Source of the DNA: Martinezella rhizogenes
GTDB taxonomy: Bacteria; Pseudomonadota; Alphaproteobacteria; Rhizobiales; Rhizobiaceae
Assembly (NCBI GenBank): GCA_013322215.1
Contig: JAAMEZ010000047.1
Span: 1 to 64,000, forward strand
Length of the DNA: 64,000 nucleotides
Direction of reading: 5' to 3'
The notes beneath the pieces were generated by a model, which was given only the letters and a program-made list of their open reading frames with translations, was not told the DNA's origin and did no database searches. This document shows, one piece after another, positions 43,044 through 52,323 of this stretch (positions are counted from its first letter, which is position 1; the number at the start of each line of letters is the position of its first letter). Both the position numbers and the translations under genes were made by a program.

Positions 43044-44123
43044 TTGGCTGACGAAGACAAGGACAGTAAAACAGAAAAACCGACGGAGAAAAAACTCCGC
43101 GATACGATCGAGAAGGGCAATGTCCCTCACTCCAGGGAAGCGACGCTCTTTGCTTCCATGCTCGCGACTGTCATCTACGTCACCTTCTTCCTGCCCGAGC
43201 GCATGGGCCGCATGGGTGAGGTTCTGCGCGACCTCTTCGAAAAACCGGATCAATGGCAGCTGGAGACAGGCCCCGACGCGATCTCGCTGTTTACGCGCAT
43301 AGGCTGGGAAGTCGGCAACATGGTGCTGCCGGCCATCGTGCTCTTCTTCACCTTCGGCATTGGCGCCTCGATGTTCCAGAACCTGCCGACCCCCGTTCTG
43401 GAACGTATCCGGCCGCAATTTTCCCGCATATCGCCCATGTCGGGCTTCAAACGCATCTTCAGCGCGACCGGCATGGTGGAGTTCGGCAAATCCCTCGCAA
43501 AAATCGTGCTTGTCGGCATCGTCATGTTTTTCGTGCTGCGCAGCCAGTACTTCCACGCGATGGATTCGTTGGTATCCGACCCTCAGACGATCTTCGTGCG
43601 GCTGTCGACAATCGTTCAGCGTATCCTGGTCATCGTGCTGCTGGCGACCGTCGTCGTCGGCGTTGCCGACCTGTTGTGGAGCCGGCACCACTGGTTCGAC
43701 CAATTGAAGATGACGAAGCAAGAGATCAAGGACGAGCACAAGCAGTCGCAGGGCGACCCGATCGTCAAGTCTCGTCAGCGCTCGATCGCGCGCGACCGTG
43801 CCCGTCGCCGCATGATGAAGCAGGTGCCGCGCGCCACCCTCGTCATCGCCAATCCGACTCACTTCGCCGTCGCGCTGCGCTATGTGCGCGAGGAAAACGA
43901 CGCCCCTGTCGTCGTCGCCAAAGGCCAGGATCTGATTGCCTTGAAAATCAGGGAGATAGCCGAGGCCAACAATATTCCCGTTTTCGAAGATCCGCCGCTC
44001 GCGCGCTCCATGTTTGCGCAAGTCTCGGTTGATAGCGTCATACCGTCAGTATTTTACAAGGCTGTCGCAGAACTCATCCATCGGATCTATGCCGCGCAGT
44101 CGAATAGAAAACGGGTACGATAA
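43044..44123 (+). CDS. flhB: FlhB, export gate and specificity switch protein
   Basis: 359-aa membrane protein. N-terminal ADEDKDSKTEKPTEKKLRDT, four membrane segments, and the autocleavage site NPTH in LVIANPTHFAVALRYVREE; C-terminal VPVFEDPPLARSMFAQV-like. The TTG at 43044, preceded by AAAGGG with 8-base spacing, matches the usual start (M/L-ADEDKDSKTE); the ATG at 42987 lies within the RIME element and is rejected. It changes export from rod/hook to filament substrates with FliK. Confidence 0.95.
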   Translation: MADEDKDSKTEKPTEKKLRDTIEKGNVPHSREATLFASMLATVIYVTFFLPERMGRMGEVLRDLFEKPDQWQLETGPDAISLFTRIGWEVGNMVLPAIVLFFTFGIGASMFQNLPTPVLERIRPQFSRISPMSGFKRIFSATGMVEFGKSLAKIVLVGIVMFFVLRSQYFHAMDSLVSDPQTIFVRLSTIVQRILVIVLLATVVVGVADLLWSRHHWFDQLKMTKQEIKDEHKQSQGDPIVKSRQRSIARDRARRRMMKQVPRATLVIANPTHFAVALRYVREENDAPVVVAKGQDLIALKIREIAEANNIPVFEDPPLARSMFAQVSVDSVIPSVFYKAVAELIHRIYAAQSNRKRVR

Positions 44124-44128
44124 ACCAA

Positions 44129-44569
44129 ATGAAAAAATGCCCCTACTCTGCCCAACGTGAACAAATACTAGCCGAAGCCATCAGCCCCGTCGCAAGCGAG
44201 CTGCGTCTCCTCGATGCCGCCGACCTGATTTCGCTGCTGCGCTTCGAACGATACGGCAATCTTGCCGATCTCGTCGCCTCGGCGGCAGAGCTCTATTTTC
44301 TTCCCGGCGTGGTCAATTTCGGGCTTGGCGGCGACTATAAGCTCGATTGGGGCGGACCGGCAGAGGTCACGCTCGATCTGGAGATCAAGCCGCGGGGCGT
44401 CACCATCTATGCCAAGCTCTCGCTGGCGGAGCATCATGCGGGCATCGAGATCAACCACATTGCCTTCGACAGAGCTTCCGTCGATCCCGACGAGAACACG
44501 GCCTTGCTCGCCCGCAGCCTGAGGGACGCGCGTTACGTCGTCCGCGGCGAAGCAGCGCACGCATTCTGA
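44129..44569 (+). CDS. Conserved hypothetical protein downstream of flhB
   Basis: 146-aa soluble protein, 5 bp after flhB and probably in its operon. No signal peptide or membrane segment. Helical first half (LRLLDAADLISLLRFERYGN; ADLVASAAELYFLPGVVNFG) and a beta-rich second half (EVTLDLEIKPRGVTIYAKLS). I recognise no family; similar genes lie between flhB and visR in S. meliloti. A role in motility is only inferred by position. Confidence 0.8.
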   Translation: MKKCPYSAQREQILAEAISPVASELRLLDAADLISLLRFERYGNLADLVASAAELYFLPGVVNFGLGGDYKLDWGGPAEVTLDLEIKPRGVTIYAKLSLAEHHAGIEINHIAFDRASVDPDENTALLARSLRDARYVVRGEAAHAF

Positions 44570-44607
44570 CGAAGTCCTCTTTCAAAAAATCGGTAAAGTG
44601 ATTCGCG

Positions 44608-44646
44608 AGAGCGGCGTGCATCCGGCAGAATCCGGACCGCCGCTCT
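44608..44646. terminator. Hairpin between convergent 146-aa gene and visR
   Basis: AGAGCGGCG/CGCCGCTCT stem enclosing an inner TCCGG...CCGGA dyad. It stands between convergent genes and can serve both, though no long T run follows. Confidence 0.65.
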
Positions 44647-44682
44647 ATTCATTCTGCGGCAGTGCCCCAAGGCGCTGCTATC

Positions 44683-45429
44683 TCAGCTTATGTAGCCGAA
44701 GCGGATCGCCTTCGCGATGGCCTGGATGCGGTTGACGCTGTCGAGCTTGATCGTCGCCGATCCGAGATAGGCGTTGACGGTATGCACCGACAATCCAAGC
44801 TTCTCGGCAATCTCCTCGCTGATGCGCCCGTCGCCGGCAAGCTGCAGGCAGGCGATTTCGCGCTCACTCAGCGCTTCGGCGGCCTGTGAACGGCGCTCGT
44901 CCAGTGACAGGAGCTCCATCATGATCTGGCAACTGCGGCCGTGCAGTTCGACGATCATATCGCTCGAGAGATCCATGAACTTGGCCGTGAAGACGGTATA
45001 ACCGTTGCCGACAGCGCCCAGCCGCACGGGAAAGGCGGCGCCGGCAAAAGGCAGGAGATGCGGCTTCAGGCGCTGCGTGAAGACGGCAAAATCCGGCGTC
45101 TCGGCCGTGCTGTCACTATCGCGCCCATTCCACATCAGCGGCAGCAGCGATTTATCGATATGCTCGATCAGCGCTTCGCCATAGGCCTCAACAAAGGATT
45201 TGCCGACGACGGAGTTCGCCGAACCCCAATTGTCGAGTTCGCACACCAGGCGCTGCTTATGCGGCAATCCCGAGCCGTGCAGGCGATAAACGGCGAAATG
45301 CTGGGCATCGATCAGCTTTTGCATCGACACCAGCTTCGGGAACAGATCCGAACGGCCGGAGATCCGCCCGGAACGGGTAAGCCGTGATTCGCCCGGCATA
45401 TCCGTTGTCCTGTCTGGCTGATAGCGCAT
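44683..45429 (-). CDS. visR: VisR, LuxR-family master regulator of motility
   Basis: 248-aa protein. N-terminal effector-like domain and C-terminal LuxR helix-turn-helix: LSEREIACLQLAGDGRISEE, IAEKLGLSVHTVNAYLGSAT, KLDSVNRIQAIAKAIRFGYI. In S. meliloti VisN and VisR form a heteromer that tops the flagellar regulatory cascade and activates rem. Located 11 bp after visN. Confidence 0.93.
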   Translation of the reverse strand: MRYQPDRTTDMPGESRLTRSGRISGRSDLFPKLVSMQKLIDAQHFAVYRLHGSGLPHKQRLVCELDNWGSANSVVGKSFVEAYGEALIEHIDKSLLPLMWNGRDSDSTAETPDFAVFTQRLKPHLLPFAGAAFPVRLGAVGNGYTVFTAKFMDLSSDMIVELHGRSCQIMMELLSLDERRSQAAEALSEREIACLQLAGDGRISEEIAEKLGLSVHTVNAYLGSATIKLDSVNRIQAIAKAIRFGYIS

Positions 45430-45440
45430 CCGGTCAGCCC

Positions 45441-46175
45441 TTAAACGAGATTATTGCGCACTGCGAAGGCGATGGCCTCCGAGCGGGTCTTGGTGGCGGT
45501 CTTGCGCATGACGCTGGTGATATAGTTGTTGATGGTGTTGCGCGAGATTCCTAGAATCATCGCAATCTCATCACTCGTCTTGCCTTCGGCAATCCAGAAC
45601 AGGCATTCCAGCTCGCGCTCGGTCAGATCGAAATCACGCTCCAGCTTGCCTTCGAAGCAACGCGTGGAACTGGCTAGATAGCCGGCCAGGAGACCGACGT
45701 CCCTCAACCGCTCGGGTAAAAGCACCGCCGCTTCACTCGCCAGCAACAGCAGGGAGAAGCGGGTGCGACCGACGTTGAACGTCAAGGCATGATATTGCCG
45801 GCCCACACCGTCGGGCAGAGAAACTTCATCAGGAAGCAGCGCCAGGCTCGGCTGAAATAGCGCCATGCACTTTTCCAGCTCTCCGATGCGACCGTAACCA
45901 GCTGCCAGCTCCGTCGCTAGACGCCGGACGAGATCGAAGGGCCAATCGGAGGAAATCACGAAGTCGAGGCCGCTTTCCTGGACGAGATCGGACCTGACAA
46001 GAAGATAATAGGTCGCGCCGGCATAGCTCGTGAGAGCATGAAGGCCGGCTTGGAGATAGGCAGGGCCTGAAACGGCATTCAGCTGCAGAATGAGCTGCTC
46101 GCGCGACATGGCTCCGGCGGACACGATCGATCGCGCATCCCTATCGCCTTTGCTCATCTGCGATATTTGCATGTC
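45441..46175 (-). CDS. visN: VisN, LuxR-family master regulator of motility
   Basis: 244-aa partner of VisR. C-terminal helix-turn-helix: LTERELECLFWIAEGKTSDE, IAMILGISRNTINNYITSVM, RKTATKTRSEAIAFAVRNNL. The ATG at 46175 has AGGA upstream and gives a length like VisR; a GTG at 46253 would add 26 residues. Upstream lie about 500 bp without a gene, which should contain the promoter. Confidence 0.92.
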   Translation of the reverse strand, partial: DMQISQMSKGDRDARSIVSAGAMSREQLILQLNAVSGPAYLQAGLHALTSYAGATYYLLVRSDLVQESGLDFVISSDWPFDLVRRLATELAAGYGRIGELEKCMALFQPSLALLPDEVSLPDGVGRQYHALTFNVGRTRFSLLLLASEAAVLLPERLRDVGLLAGYLASSTRCFEGKLERDFDLTERELECLFWIAEGKTSDEIAMILGISRNTINNYITSVMRKTATKTRSEAIAFAVRNNLV

Positions 46176-46670
46176 CATACTTGCATTTCCTGCCGCTGTT
46201 GGACGATCGGTCGTCAACGAGAGCATTGTTCCGTCAGAACCCAATCCCTTCACCTCAGAGAACCGAAAACGAATCTCGACGAGGCATCGAAGCCGGATCT
46301 TTCTCTACCGCGACACAAACATATCCTGGCGGATTCGAGTGGATGGTCACATATCTCATCCCTGAATTCGACATCCGCAATCGCACCGGCATGCATTGCC
46401 GCAAGCACGATCTACGAACCAAGAGCTAATTTTCCCGCTCCGGAATCTACAGACTTAAAACATGCGAAACGCGGAAAACGATGACCGATTCGCTCGGAAT
46501 ACACGGTTATTACGCAATAGATATAGTATTTGTAAGTCGATTCTTTATACCCAGCAACCGTATATCCATCGAAATTCCATCTTACGAACACGTCAATTCG
46601 TTTAGCCGCGACTAATTGATCACAGGTGGCATCGACAATGACGCAAGCTCAAATCCGACCCACTGGATAA
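46176..46670 (-). promoter_or_regulatory. Long AT-rich leader upstream of visN
   Basis: About 495 bp without a supported gene, between visN and fliF. Clearly more AT-rich than the neighbours from 46500 on. It must hold the visNR promoter; I see no well-known operator. The short frames here lack ribosome sites. Confidence 0.5.
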
Positions 46671-46702
46671 AAAAAGGACCGGGAAATTTCCCGGTCCTTT
46701 TT
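46671..46702 (-). terminator. Intrinsic terminator behind fliF
   Basis: Perfect 16-bp palindromic arms (AAAAAGGACCGGGAAA) with a T run on both sides, directly after the fliF stop. It separates fliF from visNR transcription. Confidence 0.95.
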
Positions 46703-46703
46703 G

Positions 46704-48380
46704 TCAGGCGGCCTGATCGACGGCCCATTTCCTGAGGATCTTTGCAGCGCGTTCTTCGCTGATTTCCACCATACGGGACAGGCGGCGCTCCGGCCCTTCC
46801 TTGACGCGGCGGTTGAAGGTGCCGCCATCGTCGCCCATCGTCAGCAGATCGTCGGTGCTGTCGAAGCCGAAGTCCGAGCCGAAGCCGTCCATCAGTGCAG
46901 CGCCGGGGCCGCCGACGGCCGGCGCAAAATCCGGCAGTTCCAGGCCTGCCGCTTCCGGAAGCGCCGCGCCGTTGGACGAACCACCGAGCGAGCGGATCAG
47001 CGGACGGAAGCCCATCCAGACGATCAGGAAGGCGACTGCGACGAACGCCAGCGAGTTGATGATGCCGGCCATGTTACGGCTTAGCATATCGGTAATGCTG
47101 AAGCTGGAGGATGTGTCCTCAAGCAGCTGGTTGTCGAGGAAGTCCATGGCATTGACGGTGACGATATCGCCGCGGCCCTGATCGACGCCTGCTGCCGTTG
47201 CGACGATCTTCTGCATCTCTGCAACATAGGCGTCGATCTTGGCTTGATCGGCGCCTTGGCCAACCATTTGCGCGATACGGCCCTTGTTGACCACCACAGC
47301 GACGGACAGCTTTTCGATCTTGTAGCTGTTGCGGGTCGTGGCCGTCGTCTTGCTGTTGATTTCGTAGTTGGTCTGCTCCTCGCGCTTGTCGGACTGATCG
47401 TTCGACGTCGGCGTATTGCCGCCGGACTGCGGGGCCGCCTGCGGAATGTTCTGCTCCACGGTCGCGGCACTGTCGGGCTGGCTCTGCTGCGACTTCTGCG
47501 CTTCCTTCACGGTGCGGACGGACCGTTCGACCTTCGAGTCCGGATCGTATGTGGTTTCCTGCACCTGCTGGCTGTCGGTATTCAGCTGGGCCGTCACGCT
47601 GGAGCGGAAATTATCCATGCCGAGGAAGGGCGCCAAGGCCTTGTCGATGTTGGATTCGACTTCACTCTGCACATTCTGCACGATGCCGAGATTGCGGCTG
47701 AGAGCGCCGTTGCCGGGATCATCGCCCGATGCGAGCAACTGGCCTGTGGAGTCGAGGATCGTAACGTCATCGACCTCCAGGCCGGGAACTGCGGAGGCGA
47801 CGAGGTGGCGGATGGCCGAAGCCGATTTGCGGGCAGCTTCCGCACTCGCACGGATCATAACGGATGCAGTCGGCTTCTGATCCGCCTTCCGGAAGTTGCC
47901 GACATCCTGCATGACGATGTGGACGCGCGCGGCACTGATGCCCGCGATCGAAGTAATGGTGCGGCTGATTTCGCCCTCGAGGGCGCGGACGCGGGTGACT
48001 TCCTGCATGAAGGAGGTCAGGCCGAGCGAACCGACATTGTCGAAGAGCTCATAACCGGCCTTGCCGCTGGTGGGCAGGCCGCGCTCGGCGAGAAGCGCGC
48101 GAGCCTTGCCGGTCATCCCCGCCGGAACAGTCAGGCTGGTGCCATCGGTGCCGACCTGGAAATTGATCTTGGCTTCTGCGAGCGCGATGCTGATCTGGTT
48201 TAGATCGGTCGCATCCAGGCCAACATACAGCGTCTCCTGTGCGGGCTTATTGACATAGAGGGCTGCAAAAAGGATCAGCAGCATGGACACAGCGCCCACG
48301 CCCCCCAGGATCATCAGCCGCGTTCTCCCGAGATTCTGAAGATTCCGAAGCAGGGGAACTAATTGATTTAACAGATTCAT
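46704..48380 (-). CDS. fliF: FliF, MS-ring protein
   Basis: 558-aa inner-membrane ring protein, first structure of the basal body. First membrane segment LMILGGVGAVSMLLILFAAL, periplasmic ring-building region (LLAERGLPTSGKAGYELFDN; RALEGEISRTITSIAGISAA; ARVHIVMQDVGNFRKADQKP), second membrane segment NSLAFVAVAFLIVWMGF, and a cytoplasmic FliG-binding tail (RMVEISEERAAKILRKWAVD). 168 bp separate it from cheT, so it may be co-transcribed or have its own promoter. Confidence 0.97.
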   Translation of the reverse strand: MNLLNQLVPLLRNLQNLGRTRLMILGGVGAVSMLLILFAALYVNKPAQETLYVGLDATDLNQISIALAEAKINFQVGTDGTSLTVPAGMTGKARALLAERGLPTSGKAGYELFDNVGSLGLTSFMQEVTRVRALEGEISRTITSIAGISAARVHIVMQDVGNFRKADQKPTASVMIRASAEAARKSASAIRHLVASAVPGLEVDDVTILDSTGQLLASGDDPGNGALSRNLGIVQNVQSEVESNIDKALAPFLGMDNFRSSVTAQLNTDSQQVQETTYDPDSKVERSVRTVKEAQKSQQSQPDSAATVEQNIPQAAPQSGGNTPTSNDQSDKREEQTNYEINSKTTATTRNSYKIEKLSVAVVVNKGRIAQMVGQGADQAKIDAYVAEMQKIVATAAGVDQGRGDIVTVNAMDFLDNQLLEDTSSSFSITDMLSRNMAGIINSLAFVAVAFLIVWMGFRPLIRSLGGSSNGAALPEAAGLELPDFAPAVGGPGAALMDGFGSDFGFDSTDDLLTMGDDGGTFNRRVKEGPERRLSRMVEISEERAAKILRKWAVDQAA

Positions 48381-48548
48381 TCTGTTCTCGCACGATTCGT
48401 CAAAGACCTGATGGCTTTGTGCTATACGGCGAAAATAGAAATCGAAACTTGTGCGAACGTTTCGTCCGGCCAGAAGAGCCCAGGAAAAAGCCAGGAAGAA
48501 ACAGAGAAGATTATATAAGAAAAACAGTATCTATTGCTGATAGCACAG

Positions 48549-48950
48549 TCAGAAGAAATCAAAGTCGCCGGCAGCCTTCGCCATGGGTTGGGCCATGGGC
48601 TGCGAATGCGTGTGAAAACCGCCACCGCCGAGCGCCTTTTGCATCTCCGTCAGCTTGACCAGGCTCAGCGCCGTCGCGAGATCCACCGTCCAGCCCTCGG
48701 GCATGGTGCCGGCAATGGTGTCGATGAACTCGGCGATGCCGCGCGTCTTCTGCACAGCAAGATCGATGCCCTGAACTACTTTCATGGCCTCCGGCGAGGC
48801 CAGTATGTTGGCGTCGCTGATGTCAAGCAGCTGCGGTTCGATACGCTCGATCAGATAGGCGACATCATGCAATTCGGAAACGATGCGCAAAAGGATAGCC
48901 GGAAGCGTCTCCTCGATGGCGGCCGTCTCAACGCGCTGGAAGGGGGTCAT
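48549..48950 (-). CDS. cheT: CheT, CheZ-like chemotaxis protein
   Basis: 133-aa helical protein, last gene of the che operon. It carries DLAVQ, a DxxxQ motif as in CheZ/CheX-type CheY phosphatases, in VQGIDLAVQKTRGIAEFIDT. In S. meliloti CheT (orf10) has been linked with signal termination and CheR binding. The ATG at 48950 follows GAGG; a longer frame overlaps cheD. It ends AAGDFDFF. Confidence 0.85.
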   Translation of the reverse strand: MTPFQRVETAAIEETLPAILLRIVSELHDVAYLIERIEPQLLDISDANILASPEAMKVVQGIDLAVQKTRGIAEFIDTIAGTMPEGWTVDLATALSLVKLTEMQKALGGGGFHTHSQPMAQPMAKAAGDFDFF

Positions 48951-48966
48951 GCGCTTGCCTCGTTGA

Positions 48967-49521
48967 TCAGAAAAATTCGATCGTGTTGTCGACCGGCTTG
49001 GGGGCAATGACCGGGCGCTGCTCCAGCGCCACGGTCTTCTGCGTCTCAGCGCCGGTCAGCGGGTATTGCCTGGCCCTTCCGGAGATCGGCCAATATTCGA
49101 TCTTGCGTCCGTGTTCGCCGCCCGTGCTGGAGCTGACAACCGGGATGCCTTCGTCTTTCAGAAATTGCATGGCGAAGATCGCATTCTGCTCGCCGACATT
49201 GGAGAAGGTCGCAATCGTCTTGGCGCCGCCGAAGACTTTCGCCTCCAGCCGGTCACGCCTTGCGCCCTTCTTCAGGAGGCCGTTGATCAGAAGTTCCATC
49301 AGGTGCACGCCGTAACGCGTCGCGTCACCGCCACTCATCGGCGAGTTCGCCATCCCCGGGAGGAGGAAATGGTTCATCCCGCCAACGCCGGCGATGGGAT
49401 CGCGCAGGCAAGCCGCCACGCAAGAGCCGAGAATGGTCGCTAGCACCACGTCGGGATCGCTGATGACCTTGTACTCGCCCTGAATAATATGCACGCGACG
49501 GGCAGCACCCTCGACGATCAT
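48967..49521 (-). CDS. cheD: CheD, chemoreceptor glutamine deamidase
   Basis: 184-aa enzyme that deamidates receptor glutamines. The catalytic Cys is in LATILGSCVAACLRDP and the His in GVGGMNHFLLPG; FGGAKTIATFSNVGEQNAIF follows. C-terminus DNTIEFF. Overlaps cheY2 by 4 bp. Confidence 0.95.
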   Translation of the reverse strand: MIVEGAARRVHIIQGEYKVISDPDVVLATILGSCVAACLRDPIAGVGGMNHFLLPGMANSPMSGGDATRYGVHLMELLINGLLKKGARRDRLEAKVFGGAKTIATFSNVGEQNAIFAMQFLKDEGIPVVSSSTGGEHGRKIEYWPISGRARQYPLTGAETQKTVALEQRPVIAPKPVDNTIEFF

Positions 49522-49907
49522 TTTAGAGCTCCGAAGACGGCCTCGATGGCAGCTTTCATCTTTTCGATGGTGAAGGGCTTGGCGAGCACGTTATTGGCTC
49601 CGAGCTGCGCCGCCTTCTGGACCAGCGCGCGGTCACCCTGCGCCGTCAGGATGATGAAGGCCGCTTTCTTCGTCGTCGGGTTGGTGCGAACGGCCTGGAG
49701 CAGACCAAGCCCGTCCATCTTCGGCATGTTGAAATCGGAGATGACGAGATGATGGGGCTGCTGCTCCATGATCTTCATCCCCTGCTCACCGTCGCCGGCA
49801 GCCGTGATCTGCTTGAAGCCGAGCTGCGTCAGAGCATCGCTCAGCAACAGGCGGCTGGTGACCTGATCGTCGACGATCAGAACTTTGATTTTCTCCGCTA
49901 GAGACAT
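49518..49907 (-). CDS. cheY2: CheY2, motor-binding response regulator
   Basis: 129-aa single-domain receiver: acidic pair D13-D14, phospho-Asp D58 (VISDFNMPKMDG), Thr in FIILTAQGD and Lys in LAKPFT. In S. meliloti CheY2-P slows the motor. 1-bp overlap with cheB. Confidence 0.94.
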   Translation of the reverse strand: MSLAEKIKVLIVDDQVTSRLLLSDALTQLGFKQITAAGDGEQGMKIMEQQPHHLVISDFNMPKMDGLGLLQAVRTNPTTKKAAFIILTAQGDRALVQKAAQLGANNVLAKPFTIEKMKAAIEAVFGALK

Positions 49908-50950
49908 TATTCGCTCCCTTCCTTTCGGGCGGCTGTTATCTTCAAAATTTCCTCGCCAATGGCGTTCAGCGGAAACTGCTGTTCGACGGCGCCAAGCTCG
50001 TGAGCGACCCTCGGCATCCCGTAAACCACGCAGGTCTTCTCGTTCTGGCCGATGGTACGCGCGCCGGCGTGGCGCATCTTGAGGAGACCGGCGGCGCCGT
50101 CGCGCCCCATACCGGTCAGGATCACGCCGACGGCATTGCGGCCAGCCAGTTCGGCAACCGAATCAAAGAGCACGTCGACGGAAGGGCGATGGCCGTTCAC
50201 AGGCCCGCCGTCGACCAGACGGCAATGGGGCGCGGAGGCATTGGCGACCCTGAGGTGCCTTTCGCCGCCTGGCGCCAGATAGATCTTGCCGATTTCCAGG
50301 CGCGCGCCGTCGGTCGCCTCCTGGACGACCGGCGCGCAGAGGCGGTTCAGCCGCTCGGCAAAGCTGCGCGTAAAGGTCGGCGGCATATGCTGCGTGATGA
50401 CGGTCGGCGGGCAATTGGCCGGAAACTTCTGCAGCACGTTGATAAGCGCCTCGACACCGCCGGTGGACGAACCGATGGCGACGATCTTGCGACCAACGCG
50501 GAAGTCAGCGACAGCAGGCGGCGGCACGCGCTGGGCGGCGGGCTTTACATATTGCCGCTGCGAGCGCGCTGCGGCCTTCACCTTATCCGCGAGGTCGCCG
50601 AAGGGATGTGGCTCGCCTGGCGACGGCTTTCCGACGCAGTCGAACGCGCCGATCTCGAGAGCGGCAAGCGTCGCGTCGGCACCGCGATGCGTCATCGTGG
50701 AGACCATGATGACGGGCATCGGCCTGAGCGTCATGATCTTTTCCAGAAACTCGAGGCCGTTCATGTTCGGCATCTCGATATCGAGCGTGACGACGTCCGG
50801 ATTGAGCGCCTTGATCGCGGCGCGCGCTTCCATCGCATCGCCGGCCTGACCGATGACATCGACCTCCGGATCGGCACGCAAGACGGCGGTGATCAGGCCG
50901 CGCATGGTCGGAGAGTCGTCGACAACGAGAACACGGGCAGCGGTACTCAT
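49907..50950 (-). CDS. cheB: CheB, receptor methylesterase response regulator
   Basis: 347-aa protein: receiver domain (D57 in VVTLDIEMPNMNG), linker, and methylesterase domain with Ser in IAIGSSTGGVEALINVLQ-like VAIGSSTGG, His in VITQHMPPTFT and Asp in GVILTGMGRDGAAGLLKM. Overlaps cheR by 4 bp. Confidence 0.97.
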   Translation of the reverse strand: MSTAARVLVVDDSPTMRGLITAVLRADPEVDVIGQAGDAMEARAAIKALNPDVVTLDIEMPNMNGLEFLEKIMTLRPMPVIMVSTMTHRGADATLAALEIGAFDCVGKPSPGEPHPFGDLADKVKAAARSQRQYVKPAAQRVPPPAVADFRVGRKIVAIGSSTGGVEALINVLQKFPANCPPTVITQHMPPTFTRSFAERLNRLCAPVVQEATDGARLEIGKIYLAPGGERHLRVANASAPHCRLVDGGPVNGHRPSVDVLFDSVAELAGRNAVGVILTGMGRDGAAGLLKMRHAGARTIGQNEKTCVVYGMPRVAHELGAVEQQFPLNAIGEEILKITAARKEGSE

Positions 50951-51855
50951 GGTTTCCTCCCCCCGTTCTTGCCGAGATAGCGATAGGTAGTGATGCCGAT
51001 ATTGTCGAAGACGTGTTTCGCATCGCCAGCGACCCGCTCGGAGTGACCGATGTAGAGGTGGCCTTGGTCGTGCAGCTGGCCGGCGAAGCGCGTCCAGATC
51101 TTCGTCTGCGTCGGCTCGTCGAAATAGATGACGACGTTGCGGCAGAAGATGACGTCAAACAGGCCCTTGAAGGGCCATTGCCCGAGCAGATTCAGCTCGT
51201 TGAAAGTGATGAGCCGCTTGACGCGATCGTCGATCTGGAATTTGCGGCGGCCCTGGACGCTGACTTCCTGGAACCACTGCTTGCGCATGGCGGGCGAAAT
51301 CGTTTCAAGCGAGTTCTCGTCGTAGGCGCCGGCGCGGGCAAGCCCCAGGATCTTGGGATCGATGTCCGTCGCCAGGATTTTGAAGTCGAAATCGGCGACA
51401 TTCGGCATCAAGGACAGCACCGTCAGCGCGATCGAATAGGGCTCCTGCCCGTCGGAACAGGCGGCCGACCAGATGCGCACCCGGCCGCCAGCCTTGGCGC
51501 GCGCCAGAAGGCCCGGCAGGACTTCGTCGCGCAGGTGATCGAAATGATGGTTTTCGCGGAAGAAGCGGGTGAAATTGGTCGTCAGATGCGACAGCATCTC
51601 ACGGCGCGCCGCACTTCCCGCCGGCGAGGAAACCAGCTGACAGTAATCGCGGAAGCCGGACAGGCCGAGCGCACGGATATGCTTCGACAGTCTGGAATAG
51701 ACGAGCGACGCCTTGCTCTCGTTCAGCGAAATGCCCGCATCCGCATAAATCATGGCGGCGATTTCCGAGAGGTCGCGCCGCGTCAGCGGATATTCGCCGC
51801 TCGCCAGCACCTCATCGGGAGACGCCTTGAAATCCATTGCTCCCATCACGCTCAT
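50947..51855 (-). CDS. cheR: CheR, receptor methyltransferase
   Basis: 302-aa SAM-dependent methyltransferase. N-terminal helical domain (LTRRDLSEIAAMIYADAGIS), then MLSHLTTNFTRFFRENHHFD, RIWSAACSDGQEPYSIALTV (SAM site), and FDVIFCRNVVIYFDEPTQ. Overlaps cheW by 4 bp. Confidence 0.97.
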   Translation of the reverse strand: MSVMGAMDFKASPDEVLASGEYPLTRRDLSEIAAMIYADAGISLNESKASLVYSRLSKHIRALGLSGFRDYCQLVSSPAGSAARREMLSHLTTNFTRFFRENHHFDHLRDEVLPGLLARAKAGGRVRIWSAACSDGQEPYSIALTVLSLMPNVADFDFKILATDIDPKILGLARAGAYDENSLETISPAMRKQWFQEVSVQGRRKFQIDDRVKRLITFNELNLLGQWPFKGLFDVIFCRNVVIYFDEPTQTKIWTRFAGQLHDQGHLYIGHSERVAGDAKHVFDNIGITTYRYLGKNGGRKP

Positions 51856-52322
51856 GCAGCCTCGCTTTCGCTTTCAGGGAACAGAGCTTCCAGCTCGATC
51901 AGACAGATCATGCGGCGGTCGATCGCCACGATGCCTCGGGCAAACTGCCGCTCGTGATCGGAGGAAACCTCCGGCGTCGGCTGGATGCTGTCGTCGGTGA
52001 TGGTCAGAATGTCCGAAACCGCATCGACCAGGAGGCCGACCACCTTGCGTTTGACCTGCGCCACGATGATCACATGCCGCGCCGTCGGCTCCGCCCGCTT
52101 CATGCCGAGCCGGGCGGAGAGATCGATGATCGGCAGCACGGCGCCGCGCAGATTGATAACGCCGAGCATATAGCCAGGCGCATGCGGCATGGCCGTTGCC
52201 GGGGTCCAGCCGCGGATTTCCCGAACCGACATGATGTCGACGCAGAATTCCTGATCACCGATGCGAAAGGCGATCAGCTCGCGATTGCCCTGGCTCAGGT
52301 TCTTGACGGCATAAGACATCAA
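51852..52322 (-). CDS. cheW: CheW, receptor-kinase coupling protein
   Basis: 156-aa adaptor: LIAFRIGDQEFCVDIMSVRE, MLGVINLRGAVLPIIDLSAR, KVVGLLVDAVSDILTITDDS. Couples IcpA and other receptors to CheA. 1 bp from cheA. Confidence 0.97.
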   Translation of the reverse strand: MMSYAVKNLSQGNRELIAFRIGDQEFCVDIMSVREIRGWTPATAMPHAPGYMLGVINLRGAVLPIIDLSARLGMKRAEPTARHVIIVAQVKRKVVGLLVDAVSDILTITDDSIQPTPEVSSDHERQFARGIVAIDRRMICLIELEALFPESESEAA

Positions 52323-52323
52323 C

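Noticed and set aside
46176..46670. Short plus-strand frames upstream of visN
   Set aside because: No ribosome site and no conserved-looking sequence; AT-rich leader.
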